A DNA stretch of 64,000 bases from F23-D06 sp947165685 (GCA_947165685.1 CAMVBK010000004.1:53113-117112), one strand, 5' to 3'. Shown: positions 41,017 to 49,583, numbered from the stretch's first letter. Made by a program: numbers and translations. The notes: a model not told the origin generated them from the letters alone.

Positions 41017-44000
41017 ATGGCAGAAAAGAAATTTATGACTTGTGACGGCAACCAGGCTGCGGCCCACGTTGCGTACATGTTCAGCGAAGTCGCCGCCATC
41101 TATCCTATCACCCCCTCTTCCCCGATGGCCGAGTACATCGACGAGTGGAGTGCAGGCGGCAGAAAGAACATTTTCGGTGAGACCGTGAAGGTCGTGGAGA
41201 TGCAGTCCGAGGCCGGTGCCGCCGGCGCCGTGCACGGTTCCCTCCAGGCCGGTGCCCTCACCACCACCTACACCGCATCGCAAGGCCTCTTGCTGATGAT
41301 CCCCAACATGTACAAGATCGCCGGCGAGCTGCTTCCCGGTGTCTTCCACGTCTCCGCTCGCGCCTTGGCCGCCCAGGCCTTGTCCATCTTCGGCGACCAT
41401 GCCGACGTGATGAGCGCCCGCCAGACCGGTTTCGCCATGCTGGCCACCGGCTCCGTGCAGGAGATCATGGACCTCGCCCCCGTGGCCCATCTGGCCGCCA
41501 TCGAAGGCCGCGTCCCGTTCATGCACTTCTTCGACGGTTTCCGCACCTCCCACGAGATCCAGAAGGTGGAAGCCACCAACCAGGACGATGTCGCCAAGCT
41601 CCTCAACTGGGACGCCCTCAAGGCTTACCGCGAGAGAGCCCTCAACCCTGAGCACCCCGTGACCCGCGGTACCGCCCAGAACCCCGACATCTACTTCCAG
41701 ACCCGCGAGCTGCAGAACCAGTACTACGACGCCCTTCCCGACATCGTGGCCAAGTACATGAAGGAGATGAGCAAGATCACCGGCCGTGAGTACGCCCCGT
41801 TCACTTACTACGGTGCGAAAGACGCCACCGACGTCATCATCGCCATGGGCTCCATCACCGACGTCATCAAGACCGTCATCGACAAGGAGAACGCCGCCGG
41901 CAAGAAACTCGGCCTCGTGAGCGTCCACCTCTATCGCCCCTTCAGCGTGAAATACCTCATGGAAGCCATGCCGAAGAGCCTGATGGAACACGTGAAGCAC
42001 ATCTGTGTGCTTGACAGAACGAAGGAACCCGGTGCCAACGGCGACCCGTTGTACCTCGATGTCGTGGAAGCCTTCAAGGATTGCCCGTTCCATCCGATGA
42101 TCATCGGCGGCCGCTTCGGTCTCTCCTCCAAGGACACCACCCCGGCGCAAATCGTGGCCGTGTTCGAGAACATGATGAGCGAGAACCCGAAGAACCAGTT
42201 CACCGTCGGCATCAACGACGATGTGACCTTCAAGTCCCTCAAGGTCGGCAAGGAGATTTCCATCCTGCCGCAGGGCACGTTCGAGGCCAAGTTCTACGGT
42301 CTGGGCGCTGACGGTACCGTGGGTGCCAACAAGAACTCCATCAAGATCATCGGCGACAACACCGACAAGTACAGCCAGGCCTACTTCGACTACGACTCCA
42401 AGAAGTCCGGCGGCTACACCTGCTCCCACCTGCGTTTCGGCGACAAGCCGATCCTGGCTCCCTACCTCGTGGGCACGCCCGATTTCGTGGCCGTCCACGT
42501 GCCTTCCTACCTGCGCAAATACGACTGTCTGCGCGGCCTGAAGGATAACGGCACCTTCCTCTACAATTCCCCGTGGGATGTGGAAGAGACCAAAAAGCAT
42601 CTGCCTGATTTCGTGAAGAAATACCTGGCCCTGCACCATATCAACATGTACATCATCGACGCCACCAAGATTGCTGCCGAGATTGGCTTGGGCAACCGCA
42701 CCAACACCATCCTGCAAAGCGCCTTCTTCAAGATTTCCGGCGTCATTCCTTACGACCTCGCCGTGGAGCAGATGAAGAAATTCATCGTGAAGAGCTATGG
42801 CAAGAAGGGTGAGGACGTGGTGAACATGAACTACGCTGCCGTTGACCGCGGCGGTGAAATCACCAAGGTCGAAATCCCGGCCGAATGGGCCAACCTCGAC
42901 TGCACCACCGATTTCGTCTTCGAGCACAACGACAACGATCCCGAGTTCATCAACAAGGTGATGCGCCCGATGGTGGCACAGTGCGGCAACGACCTGCCTG
43001 TGAGCGCCTTCAAGGACATCGTTGACGGCACGTTCCCGGCCGGCACCACCGCTTACGAGAAACGCGGTGTCGCCACGATGGTTCCCGAGTGGGATCCGAC
43101 CAAATGTATCCAATGTAACCAATGCTCCGTGGTTTGTCCTCACGCCGCCATCCGCCCGGTGGTGATGACCGACGAGGAGAAGGCAGGCGCCCCCACCGCC
43201 ATGGCCACGGCTACCGTGAAGGTCCCGAAGGAACTCGCCGGCATGCACTTCCGTATGCAGGTTTCCGCTATGGACTGCACCGGTTGCGGCAACTGCGCCG
43301 ATGTCTGTCCCGCCAAGGAGAAAGCGTTGGTGATGAAGCCGTTCGAGAGCCAGCTCGGCGAAGTCGAGAACTGGGAATACGGCCAGAAGAAAGTGACCTA
43401 CAAGGACAACCTCATCGACAAATACGCCACCATCAAGAACAGCCAGTTCGCACAGCCTCTGTTCGAGTTCAGCGGCGCATGTGCCGGCTGCGGTGAGACC
43501 CCCTACATCAAGACCATCACGCAACTGTTCGGCGAGCGCATGATCGTGGCCAACGCCACGGGCTGTTCCTCCATCTATGGTGGTTCCGCTCCCGCCACGC
43601 CGTACTGCAAGAACTGCCGTACCGGTAGAGGTGTGGCATGGGCCAACAGCTTGTTCGAGGACAACGCCGAGTTCGGTCTCGGTATGGCCACCGGTTACCG
43701 CAAGCTGCGCAGCGACTTGCGCAAGAAAGCCGAAGAGCTGGTCGGCGTGACCGCTTTCGACTGGATGCGCGAAGCTACCCAAAAGTGGCTCGACACCTAC
43801 GACGACACCATCGCCAACAGCGTTGCTACGGACGAATTCATCGCCGCTTTGGAGAAGGCCATCCTTCCCATTGACGGTTGCATTGACTTCTGGAACGGCC
43901 AGGGCAAGGAGCTCTACGGTGCTGAAGTTGCCGCACAGAAACTGCAGGAAGCCAAGGACGCCAAGGCTGCCGGCAGCCCCATCTGCCCGTGTCACGGTTG

Positions 44001-44700
44001 TGAACTGGAGAGCGAGCTGTTAGCCAACAAAGACTTCCTGGCCAAACGCAGCCAGTGGATCTTCGGTGGTGACGGTTGGGCTTACGACATCGGTTTCGGC
44101 GGTCTGGACCACGTGCTGGCCAGCGGCGAGGATGTCAACGTGCTCGTGCTCGACACGGAAGTCTATTCCAACACGGGTGGTCAGTCTTCAAAGGCTACGC
44201 CTGCCGGTGCTGTCGCCAAGTTTGCCGCTTCCGGCAAGAAGGTGCGCAAGAAAGACCTCGGCATGATCGCCAAGAGCTACGGCTATGTGTATGTGGCACA
44301 GGTCGCTATGGGCGCCAGCCAGGCACAGTACTTCAAGGCCATCAAGGAGGCCGAGGCTTATCCGGGACCGTCATTGGTCATCTGCTACGCTCCTTGTATC
44401 AACCACGGCATCAAGGTGGGCATGGGTCGCACGCAGCACGAAGAGGCCAAAGCCGTAGAATGCGGTTACTGGCACCTGTGGCGTTTCAACCCTGCCGAGG
44501 AAGATGCCGGCAAGAACGGTTTCCACCTCGACAGCAAGGAACCCGACTGGAGCAAGTTCCAAGACTTCATCATGGGCGAGGTCCGTTACAACAGCCTGTT
44601 GAAGACCTTCCCGGCTGAAGCCAAGGAGCTCTTCGCTAAGACCGAGCAGTTCGCGAAACTGAGATACGAAGGGTATAAAAAGTTGAGCGAGGAGAAGTAA
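41017..44700 (+). CDS. nifJ: Pyruvate:ferredoxin (flavodoxin) oxidoreductase, single chain
   Basis: Oxidises pyruvate to acetyl-CoA and CO2, passing electrons to ferredoxin or flavodoxin; the main acetyl-CoA source in anaerobes. The 1,227 residues cover the fused domains in order: pyrimidine-binding part (YPITPSSPMAEYIDEW, EMQSEAGAAGAVHG, TYTASQGLLLMIPNMYKIAG), the CoA-binding and linker domains, a two-cluster ferredoxin domain (CIQCNQCSVVCPHAAIRP near residue 697 and CTGCGNCADVCP near 754), the proximal cluster Cys (CAGCGETPYIK), and the TPP site GGDGWAYDIGFGGLDHVL with DTEVYSNTGGQSSKATP. All cluster Cys are present. Codon use is strongly biased, in line with high expression. The last 214 bp recur at 49246-49459. 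Confidence 0.97.
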   Translation: MAEKKFMTCDGNQAAAHVAYMFSEVAAIYPITPSSPMAEYIDEWSAGGRKNIFGETVKVVEMQSEAGAAGAVHGSLQAGALTTTYTASQGLLLMIPNMYKIAGELLPGVFHVSARALAAQALSIFGDHADVMSARQTGFAMLATGSVQEIMDLAPVAHLAAIEGRVPFMHFFDGFRTSHEIQKVEATNQDDVAKLLNWDALKAYRERALNPEHPVTRGTAQNPDIYFQTRELQNQYYDALPDIVAKYMKEMSKITGREYAPFTYYGAKDATDVIIAMGSITDVIKTVIDKENAAGKKLGLVSVHLYRPFSVKYLMEAMPKSLMEHVKHICVLDRTKEPGANGDPLYLDVVEAFKDCPFHPMIIGGRFGLSSKDTTPAQIVAVFENMMSENPKNQFTVGINDDVTFKSLKVGKEISILPQGTFEAKFYGLGADGTVGANKNSIKIIGDNTDKYSQAYFDYDSKKSGGYTCSHLRFGDKPILAPYLVGTPDFVAVHVPSYLRKYDCLRGLKDNGTFLYNSPWDVEETKKHLPDFVKKYLALHHINMYIIDATKIAAEIGLGNRTNTILQSAFFKISGVIPYDLAVEQMKKFIVKSYGKKGEDVVNMNYAAVDRGGEITKVEIPAEWANLDCTTDFVFEHNDNDPEFINKVMRPMVAQCGNDLPVSAFKDIVDGTFPAGTTAYEKRGVATMVPEWDPTKCIQCNQCSVVCPHAAIRPVVMTDEEKAGAPTAMATATVKVPKELAGMHFRMQVSAMDCTGCGNCADVCPAKEKALVMKPFESQLGEVENWEYGQKKVTYKDNLIDKYATIKNSQFAQPLFEFSGACAGCGETPYIKTITQLFGERMIVANATGCSSIYGGSAPATPYCKNCRTGRGVAWANSLFEDNAEFGLGMATGYRKLRSDLRKKAEELVGVTAFDWMREATQKWLDTYDDTIANSVATDEFIAALEKAILPIDGCIDFWNGQGKELYGAEVAAQKLQEAKDAKAAGSPICPCHGCELESELLANKDFLAKRSQWIFGGDGWAYDIGFGGLDHVLASGEDVNVLVLDTEVYSNTGGQSSKATPAGAVAKFAASGKKVRKKDLGMIAKSYGYVYVAQVAMGASQAQYFKAIKEAEAYPGPSLVICYAPCINHGIKVGMGRTQHEEAKAVECGYWHLWRFNPAEEDAGKNGFHLDSKEPDWSKFQDFIMGEVRYNSLLKTFPAEAKELFAKTEQFAKLRYEGYKKLSEEK

Positions 44701-44738
44701 TCCCGCAGTTTATCATTTTGTAAATATGATAAATATTT

Positions 44739-44770
44739 AACTGGGTGGCTCGAAAGGGCCGCCCAGTTTT
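44739..44770 (+). terminator. Rho-independent terminator of the oxidoreductase gene
   Basis: CTGGGTGG pairs with CCGCCCAG (one G-U pair) and is followed by four T. The base composition changes to AT-rich directly behind it. Confidence 0.85.
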
Positions 44771-44795
44771 AAAAATAGAAGATTGTGAAATAAAG

Positions 44796-45077
44796 ATGGA
44801 AGAATCGAAAATTAAAGGAAAGAAAATAGAATGTTTTATTGGTATTCTATTTCTGATACCACCAGTACTTGGTGTAATTGCATTTATTTTATGCATATTT
44901 GGATGCGAATGGGAATTCGCAACATTTTATAATTTGTCTGGTGAATGGACTGCATGTATTAGCTTCGACCATGGAGGTGGTGGCGGGATGTCGGCTGCTC
45001 CAATCTATTTGGGATTAATGGCTATTGCCGGGGGATGGCTTGTAAAAGATTCCATTCATTATCTATTTAAAAAGTAA
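44796..45077 (+). CDS. Small membrane protein, unknown
   Basis: 93 residues from an ATG at 44796; earlier codons in frame lie in the terminator. Two hydrophobic segments: about residues 14-35 (FIGILFLIPPVLGVIAFILCIF) and 66-84 (AAPIYLGLMAIAGGWLVKD), with a Gly-rich loop (DHGGGGGMS) between. No family was recognised. First gene of an AT-rich rightward cluster; the next gene starts 18 bp on, so they are probably one transcript. Confidence 0.65.
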   Translation: MEESKIKGKKIECFIGILFLIPPVLGVIAFILCIFGCEWEFATFYNLSGEWTACISFDHGGGGGMSAAPIYLGLMAIAGGWLVKDSIHYLFKK

Positions 45078-45095
45078 TAAAAACTGACAGAGAAT

Positions 45096-45461
45096 ATGGA
45101 TATTAGCGAATTCATCAAAGAAACAATTCGTGAAGTAAGCAATGGTGTATATCAAGCATCAATAGATTGCAGTCAATTAGGAATTATTGTCAACCCAACA
45201 ATCACAGTTGGAGAAAACGGAGAGTACTTTATTCCTCGCAAACCATCTTCTGCTGCTATGCAAAGACGCGTGCAGAAGATAGATTTTGATATTGCCGTTG
45301 AGGTTGCTGAATCTGAAGAAGCAAGTGGAGAAGGAGGATTATCTGTTCGTGTGTTTACTGCGAAAGGGAACATTTCAACGAAAACAACTAACTCTACAGT
45401 TAATAGAGTCAGTTTTTCCGTGCCTATATGTCTACCAACCCAGGATTGTTTTGATGAATAA
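45096..45461 (+). CDS. Small beta-domain protein, possibly trypco2-like
   Basis: 121 residues. An N-terminal helix (MDISEFIKETIREVSNGVYQA) is followed by VQKIDFDIAVEVAESEEASGEGG and a strand pair ending VNRVSFSVPICLP. The pattern FDxAV...SRxxFSVPxxLP behind a short helix resembles the small trypsin-co-occurring (trypco2-type) domain described from bacterial conflict systems; this assignment rests on memory of the pattern and is weak. No catalytic residues are visible, so it would be an adaptor or effector-binding domain. It lies between a small membrane protein and a 398-residue unknown in the same direction. Confidence 0.55.
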   Translation: MDISEFIKETIREVSNGVYQASIDCSQLGIIVNPTITVGENGEYFIPRKPSSAAMQRRVQKIDFDIAVEVAESEEASGEGGLSVRVFTAKGNISTKTTNSTVNRVSFSVPICLPTQDCFDE

Positions 45462-45493
45462 ATAGTAATTGTAACAAATTAAAGTCTTCTGAA

Positions 45494-46690
45494 ATGGAAG
45501 AAATCATTATTAAATCTTTTGCGGGTAGGCAACACAGGAATACTCCTTTCAAATATTGGAAATATAGATACGCTTTGGCTATTGACAAAGTTGAAAAAGA
45601 AAATGGTTGGGTAGAATATTACGTCACGCATAAGTGCGTTGGGACTATAAGTAATCGTCGTAAAGGTATTGCGATAGTACATAGTGGTAATGTTTTCTAT
45701 CTAATTGATAGAAATGATAATGAGATTTTTTCTACTACTAATAAATTGATTCGCATATTTGGCGGATATTATGTTTCTTTAGGTGAGTATCGATTCAATT
45801 ACAGAACCTTCTCTGGCCAAGATCGCGACACGGAGTTCGAAACAACAACTATTATTTATGATATATATGATGAGGACGGAAAACAGTTAAATAGTGAACA
45901 AACGTCAGAATTCTTTAAGTCTACGAATGTTCTTCAAGCTATGATGGTGGTTGAAATTGGAGAAGATAGGGCGTACTACAAGAATGCGTTATATCATTTG
46001 AGTGATTATAGCCTTATTACTAAATTTCAAAAGAATATCCGTCTTGAAGGAACATTTATCAATGGACGTTGCAAAGTTAGGATTTTAGAGGATGACCGAG
46101 ATTTTATTGTGGCTGTGTTTGAACACAAGATTCATCATGTTTTTGACGAGGGTGAGTTTAAGAGGTTAATAACGATGTTGGACTTGAATGTTAAAGAAGA
46201 AAATTGCATTTATGGTGTGTCAACAATGGTTAAACGAGATGAAATTGAAGATATGGATTATGTTTTTGATTATTATCCTATAGCTGAAATCTCAATTGAA
46301 GGTTACCATGCATCTGCTCCAACAATAATCAATCATCATTACGAGACTTTTCGAATTGAGCCATTGTTTACCGATGATTACATTGAGCGTTTTAAGGCAC
46401 CTGGATTGATTGATCATGTAATAAGTGTCATGGCATGTAAGTATTATAAACATGATAGGAGTCCTAGATATTTGCACATTCCTTATAATGGATATAAGCA
46501 ACTCCGTGAATCCATGTCTATAATTAATGATAATCGTCCTAATTACATCAAAAAAATAGTGAAATTGGGGAAATACAACATTTTGGCAAAAGAGTACGAA
46601 ATATACCGTTTTGAGTGTCGCCCTTATGGGTATATAACACCTTCTGGTGAGTTGATTTACGACTTTGATGTAAATAACATAAAATGGTAG
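45494..46690 (+). CDS. Unknown 398-residue soluble protein
   Basis: No signal peptide or membrane span. Strand-rich with many Tyr, Ile and Arg; segments such as KGIAIVHSGNVFYLIDRNDNEI, YDIYDEDGKQLN and LIDHVISVMACKYYKHDR give no recognisable motif. The alternation of short strands recalls WG-type or other bacterial beta-repeat proteins, but the Trp-Gly pattern itself is missing. AT-rich, in line with its neighbours and unlike the core genome. Starts 32 bp behind the small beta-domain gene. Function unknown. Confidence 0.65.
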   Translation: MEEIIIKSFAGRQHRNTPFKYWKYRYALAIDKVEKENGWVEYYVTHKCVGTISNRRKGIAIVHSGNVFYLIDRNDNEIFSTTNKLIRIFGGYYVSLGEYRFNYRTFSGQDRDTEFETTTIIYDIYDEDGKQLNSEQTSEFFKSTNVLQAMMVVEIGEDRAYYKNALYHLSDYSLITKFQKNIRLEGTFINGRCKVRILEDDRDFIVAVFEHKIHHVFDEGEFKRLITMLDLNVKEENCIYGVSTMVKRDEIEDMDYVFDYYPIAEISIEGYHASAPTIINHHYETFRIEPLFTDDYIERFKAPGLIDHVISVMACKYYKHDRSPRYLHIPYNGYKQLRESMSIINDNRPNYIKKIVKLGKYNILAKEYEIYRFECRPYGYITPSGELIYDFDVNNIKW

Positions 46691-46760
46691 CCGTGTTATG
46701 ACATTTTATTTGAATGAACAAGTCTCAGATTTCTTCACACATTTTCTAATTTCATAAAAA

Positions 46761-47510
46761 ATGAAAGTAACTGTAGTAACTTTAAAAGTATTATTCTGGA
46801 TTACAGCATGTAGTGCTATACTGACTTTTCTGCTTTCCTTTGTCAATAATAATTGTAAAGACTGGTTTCTTGTGTGGAGTAATTCTATTGCAATAGGGGT
46901 ATTTGCCAGTTCTCTTGTGGTGTTGATTAGTGAGTTTGTAAGATATAGACATTTGAAGAGTGATGCCGAGGCGCAAATGTATGGTTACTCACTATTGCTT
47001 TTTTCTCAATTGAGTTCAATTCAAGTAAAGATTGAAAACGTATTTAAAGAACCACAAACGTCACTCCATCCCACATTCATTCAACCCAATATTAATAGCA
47101 TTGTGGAATACATTGACAGAATTTCTGTCATAGAATATTCTACTCTTTGCAACAATAGGATTTGGCACGCTTTTGAATTGTTCCGGCAAGATGGATTAGT
47201 GCAGTTAAAGAAACTTGTTTCAAAAGCAAAGTCTGTTGAAATAGCAATTCATGAAGACGCTAAAGACATTCTTATGACTAATTTGGCGAACCTCAAACTT
47301 CATAAAGAAGATGCCACTAATCAATACGAGGAGCACGCTGTCGTCGTCACGCCAAATTCACCAAAGGCAAAAGATGCTTTGGAAAGCACGAAAACAGAGG
47401 CAGAAAATGCTTTGTCTTGCGTAGAATCTTTTATTAACGTCATTTCAGAAGAAGGCAATAAAAGATTTGACTGGAAGAAAAACAAGGAGGAGATTATGAA
47501 GATGATATAA
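46761..47510 (+). CDS. Membrane protein with two N-terminal spans and helical cytosolic part
   Basis: 249 residues. Spans at about residues 8-28 (LKVLFWITACSAILTFLLSFV) and 38-60 (SNSIAIGVFASSLVVLISEFV). The remaining ~185 residues are helical and charged (KKLVSKAKSVEIAIHEDAKDIL, KDALESTKTEAENALSCVESF), likely a cytosolic coiled-coil bundle. No known family. A membrane protein with a cytosolic sensor-like helix bundle at the end of a small cluster would fit a defence or stress module, which is inference from context only. Confidence 0.6.
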   Translation: MKVTVVTLKVLFWITACSAILTFLLSFVNNNCKDWFLVWSNSIAIGVFASSLVVLISEFVRYRHLKSDAEAQMYGYSLLLFSQLSSIQVKIENVFKEPQTSLHPTFIQPNINSIVEYIDRISVIEYSTLCNNRIWHAFELFRQDGLVQLKKLVSKAKSVEIAIHEDAKDILMTNLANLKLHKEDATNQYEEHAVVVTPNSPKAKDALESTKTEAENALSCVESFINVISEEGNKRFDWKKNKEEIMKMI

Positions 47511-47541
47511 TCCTCAAACAATAGGGTGTGACGAAAAACGA

Positions 47542-48015
47542 TTATTTGTCCGTCATCTTCAGAAAGCAGAAAACTTTACCATAGTAATCTCCTTCAATAG
47601 AAAAGGGTGTGCCATGATGGATGTCATTGCCTGGCCCTAATTTGCTCAACCAATACTTTCCCGTCCTGCTCTCCCTTGACGCGTGGGTCCATTGGTGGTT
47701 TGTAGGATTATAGTACAATGCGACTTTAACAAAGCCGTTCTCATGTTCCCATGTGTCACATCTGACAAAAGAATTGCACAGAAAGGCTTCCACTAGACTT
47801 GATATATCCATGCTCGGAGTTGCCCCGTCCGGCCACCAAGTTACTGCATCTAATGCGGGAATATACATACCGCTGGGCGGCTGCATCCATCTGTCATTAT
47901 ATTGATGAAACGCCCATGCTATACAATTGTAGTTCGGATCCTCCGGACTACTAATTGTGAATTGTATATCATCTTTTAATTTGGGAAAGAACCTAATTAT
48001 ATCGCATTTATCCAT
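47542..48015 (-). CDS. Putative papain-like peptidase with NCIAWA motif (DUF7689-like)
   Basis: 157 residues. I recognise the pattern of a widespread uncharacterised family: FPKLKDDIQFTISSPEDPNYNCIAWAFHQ at the N-terminus, WWPDG, VEAFLCNSFVRCD, ENGFVKVALYYN, WTHASRES and WLSKLGPGNDIHHGTP. The invariant Cys in NCIAWA and His in THASR fit a Cys-His dyad of the NlpC/papain type, suggesting peptidase or amidase activity; not shown experimentally as far as I know. Its start overlaps the end of the helical-protein gene by 19 bp, a coupling seen in other genomes for these two families. Confidence 0.6.
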   Translation of the reverse strand: MDKCDIIRFFPKLKDDIQFTISSPEDPNYNCIAWAFHQYNDRWMQPPSGMYIPALDAVTWWPDGATPSMDISSLVEAFLCNSFVRCDTWEHENGFVKVALYYNPTNHQWTHASRESRTGKYWLSKLGPGNDIHHGTPFSIEGDYYGKVFCFLKMTDK

Positions 48016-48437
48016 AATTTGCAGGCCTCACTTATAGTCAGATTAGGTTTGTCAGAAATTTTAGTGCCATAAATATAGTTCAAAGCCCATACAAGAACGG
48101 ATGGTTTTCTTTCAAGCTCCTCTTTTATAAAAGGAACTGCTATCAATCCCATATTTACGATTGCTTGGAAATCGCTATCATTAACTATGGTTGCAATTGA
48201 TGATGAAAACATTGTTTTTTGCTCCCATGCTTTTAAATGTAATTGGAATTTGAATTTCTGAGTTATATCAAATTCCTCCACAGAGGATATGGTTTTCACA
48301 TATTCGACATTCCTTCTTGCGGTCAGAATATTTTCCAGATTGTCCAAATCGGAATATGCAAAGGCTGGAGCTGACATCATCAGCCCTGTCGCCAATGTCA
48401 AAACTTTTGCTTTGTTTGGTATTTTGTTTAGTTGCAT
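47997..48437 (-). CDS. Small helical partner protein of the NCIAWA protein
   Basis: 146 residues from an ATG at 48437. The C-terminal ~90 residues (FKFQLHLKAWEQKTMFSSSIATI, FQAIVNMGLIAVPFIKEELE, VLVWALNYIYGTKI) match a short conserved protein usually found immediately before NCIAWA-type genes (pattern: MGxxAVPxIxxEL...W/VWAL). The N-terminus KVLTLATGLMMSAPAFA looks like a signal peptide, which is unusual for the family; an alternative is that it is simply hydrophobic. The start overlaps the TIGR04255 gene by 10 bp, so the three genes are coupled. Confidence 0.6.
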   Translation of the reverse strand: MQLNKIPNKAKVLTLATGLMMSAPAFAYSDLDNLENILTARRNVEYVKTISSVEEFDITQKFKFQLHLKAWEQKTMFSSSIATIVNDSDFQAIVNMGLIAVPFIKEELERKPSVLVWALNYIYGTKISDKPNLTISEACKLWINAI

Positions 48438-49180
48438 AATGACAAGGTCTTTTCTGTTAAGGTTTTGAAGAAGATGTTGTTTTTGATATTTCTTAAGTCT
48501 TCTAAACAATTGTCTATAGAATCCAAATTATATAATAGTTTTTGGTCATTTAGCACATCAATATCGAATGTATAAAGAAAATTTCCTTCAATAACATGTT
48601 CAACATTATGGTTGACGATGGCGTATGTATCACTGTCCGGAATATCCATCACTAATCTGAATCCATATTGTCTCAATGGGTATTGTTGAGATTCATCTGC
48701 AGAAGAGATAAACATGTTGATAAACTCTTCCGGATTATCAAACTCATCAAAGGAAAAGCGATTGATGAACCGAATAGATGTTCTTTTTATTTCCGACTGT
48801 CCGAACACACGTTCCAAAATACCTAGAAATCCAAGTACACTATTCTTAAAATCATTCCACCCAGTGTATTTGTCCTCGCTGACGTAGGTGATTGTATCAC
48901 CCGAAACCTCCAACTTGACCTTTTGCTCCTTTGAAAAATACAAATATGTCGCAATTTTAACATCAGAGGTGGCACTTATTTTTGATACACCCAAAGGCAA
49001 ATTTGATCTACCTAGCCCTATATTAACTTGAGTGCCTTCTTTTCGGATAGGTAAGAATTCCTTTATCTGCTTGTCCACAACATCAACTTTTTGAATGGAA
49101 AAGCCTTCCGTATTCAACTTAATTTGTGCTAGAGCAATCCCAACGGGCGGGTTGTTCAACAAGGGCCATTGTTCTTTCAT
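48428..49180 (-). CDS. TIGR04255-family protein
   Basis: 250 residues. The opening WPLLNNPPVGIALAQIKLN and the later RTSIRFINRF and Asp/Glu-rich mid part agree with the sporadically distributed TIGR04255 family, which is of unknown function and has a scattered distribution typical of mobile accessory genes. No catalytic motif is visible. It is the first gene of a three-gene leftward cassette and has a TAnnTTTG promoter 20 bp upstream. Confidence 0.6.
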   Translation of the reverse strand: MKEQWPLLNNPPVGIALAQIKLNTEGFSIQKVDVVDKQIKEFLPIRKEGTQVNIGLGRSNLPLGVSKISATSDVKIATYLYFSKEQKVKLEVSGDTITYVSEDKYTGWNDFKNSVLGFLGILERVFGQSEIKRTSIRFINRFSFDEFDNPEEFINMFISSADESQQYPLRQYGFRLVMDIPDSDTYAIVNHNVEHVIEGNFLYTFDIDVLNDQKLLYNLDSIDNCLEDLRNIKNNIFFKTLTEKTLSLCN

Positions 49181-49200
49181 CTTCTATTTTTTAAAGTGTG

Positions 49201-49208
49201 CAAATATA
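49201..49208 (-). promoter_or_regulatory. -7 promoter element for the TIGR04255 cassette
   Basis: TATATTTG on the minus strand, 20 bp before the ATG at 49180. Confidence 0.55.
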
Positions 49209-49245
49209 CATTTTTTTCTCACACGTTAAATAGTAACGAATGCAA

Positions 49246-49459
49246 CAACCCTGCCGAGGAAGAGGCCGGCAAGAACGGTTTCCACTTGGACAGCAAGGAA
49301 CCCGACTGGAGCAAGTTCCAAGACTTCATCATGGGCGAGGTCCGTTACAACAGCTTGTTGAAGACCTTCTCGGCCGAAGCCAAGGAGTTGTTCGCCAAGA
49401 CCGAGCAGTTCGCGAAACTCCGTTACGAAGGGTATAAGAAGTTGAGCGAAGGGAAATAA
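49246..49459 (+). pseudogene. Duplicated 3' end of the pyruvate oxidoreductase gene
   Basis: 214 bp aligned without gaps to 44487-44700, including the stop codon; I count 16 differences, most of them silent (Leu, Ala, Arg, Lys codons). It encodes the last 70 residues only and has no start. The silent pattern means the copy evolved as coding sequence before being cut off, or came from a related strain. Confidence 0.95.
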
Positions 49460-49467
49460 TATCGTAA

Positions 49468-49486
49468 GGGCGTATCGCATACGCCC
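49468..49486. repeat. Small palindrome GGGCGTAT/ATACGCCC
   Basis: An 8-bp inverted repeat with a CGC loop, 6 bp upstream of the second copy of the dispersed palindrome. Confidence 0.75.
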
Positions 49487-49492
49487 CACCAT

Positions 49493-49520
49493 GTAGAGAC
49501 GCGCCATGAAACGTCTCTAC
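49493..49520. repeat. Dispersed palindromic repeat, copy 2
   Basis: GTAGAGACG and CGTCTCTAC around 10 nt, followed by AAT as in copy 1 at 35470-35497. The stems agree, the loops differ. Confidence 0.85.
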
Positions 49521-49531
49521 AATCCTCAAAC

Positions 49532-49565
49532 CGGGCGCTGACCGATTGCGGTCGCGCCCGATTTT
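49532..49565 (+). terminator. Strong rho-independent terminator
   Basis: CGGGCGC-T-GACCG pairs with CGGTC-GCGCCCG (12 bp, one bulge) around ATTG, followed by ATTTTT. It lies behind the duplicated oxidoreductase tail and may be the terminator that originally served that gene. Confidence 0.9.
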
Positions 49566-49583
49566 TCATATTGGATTATTTTG

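Noticed and set aside
41008..43995. 995-codon open frame on the minus strand opposite the pyruvate oxidoreductase gene
   Set aside because: It is complementary to a strongly biased coding frame (many GTC, GAC, CTC and GGC codons give no stops on the other strand). Its translation has no recognisable domains, while the plus-strand gene is certain.
44701..49245. Integrative element with its own integrase
   Set aside because: No tyrosine or serine recombinase, transposase or relaxase was found among the genes between the two oxidoreductase tails; if an integrase was involved, it has been lost or lies outside.
49169..49459. 96-codon frame containing the duplicated oxidoreductase tail as a possible gene
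   Set aside because: The upstream part runs through a promoter of the opposite strand and has no homology; only the tail is meaningful, so it is treated as a gene fragment.
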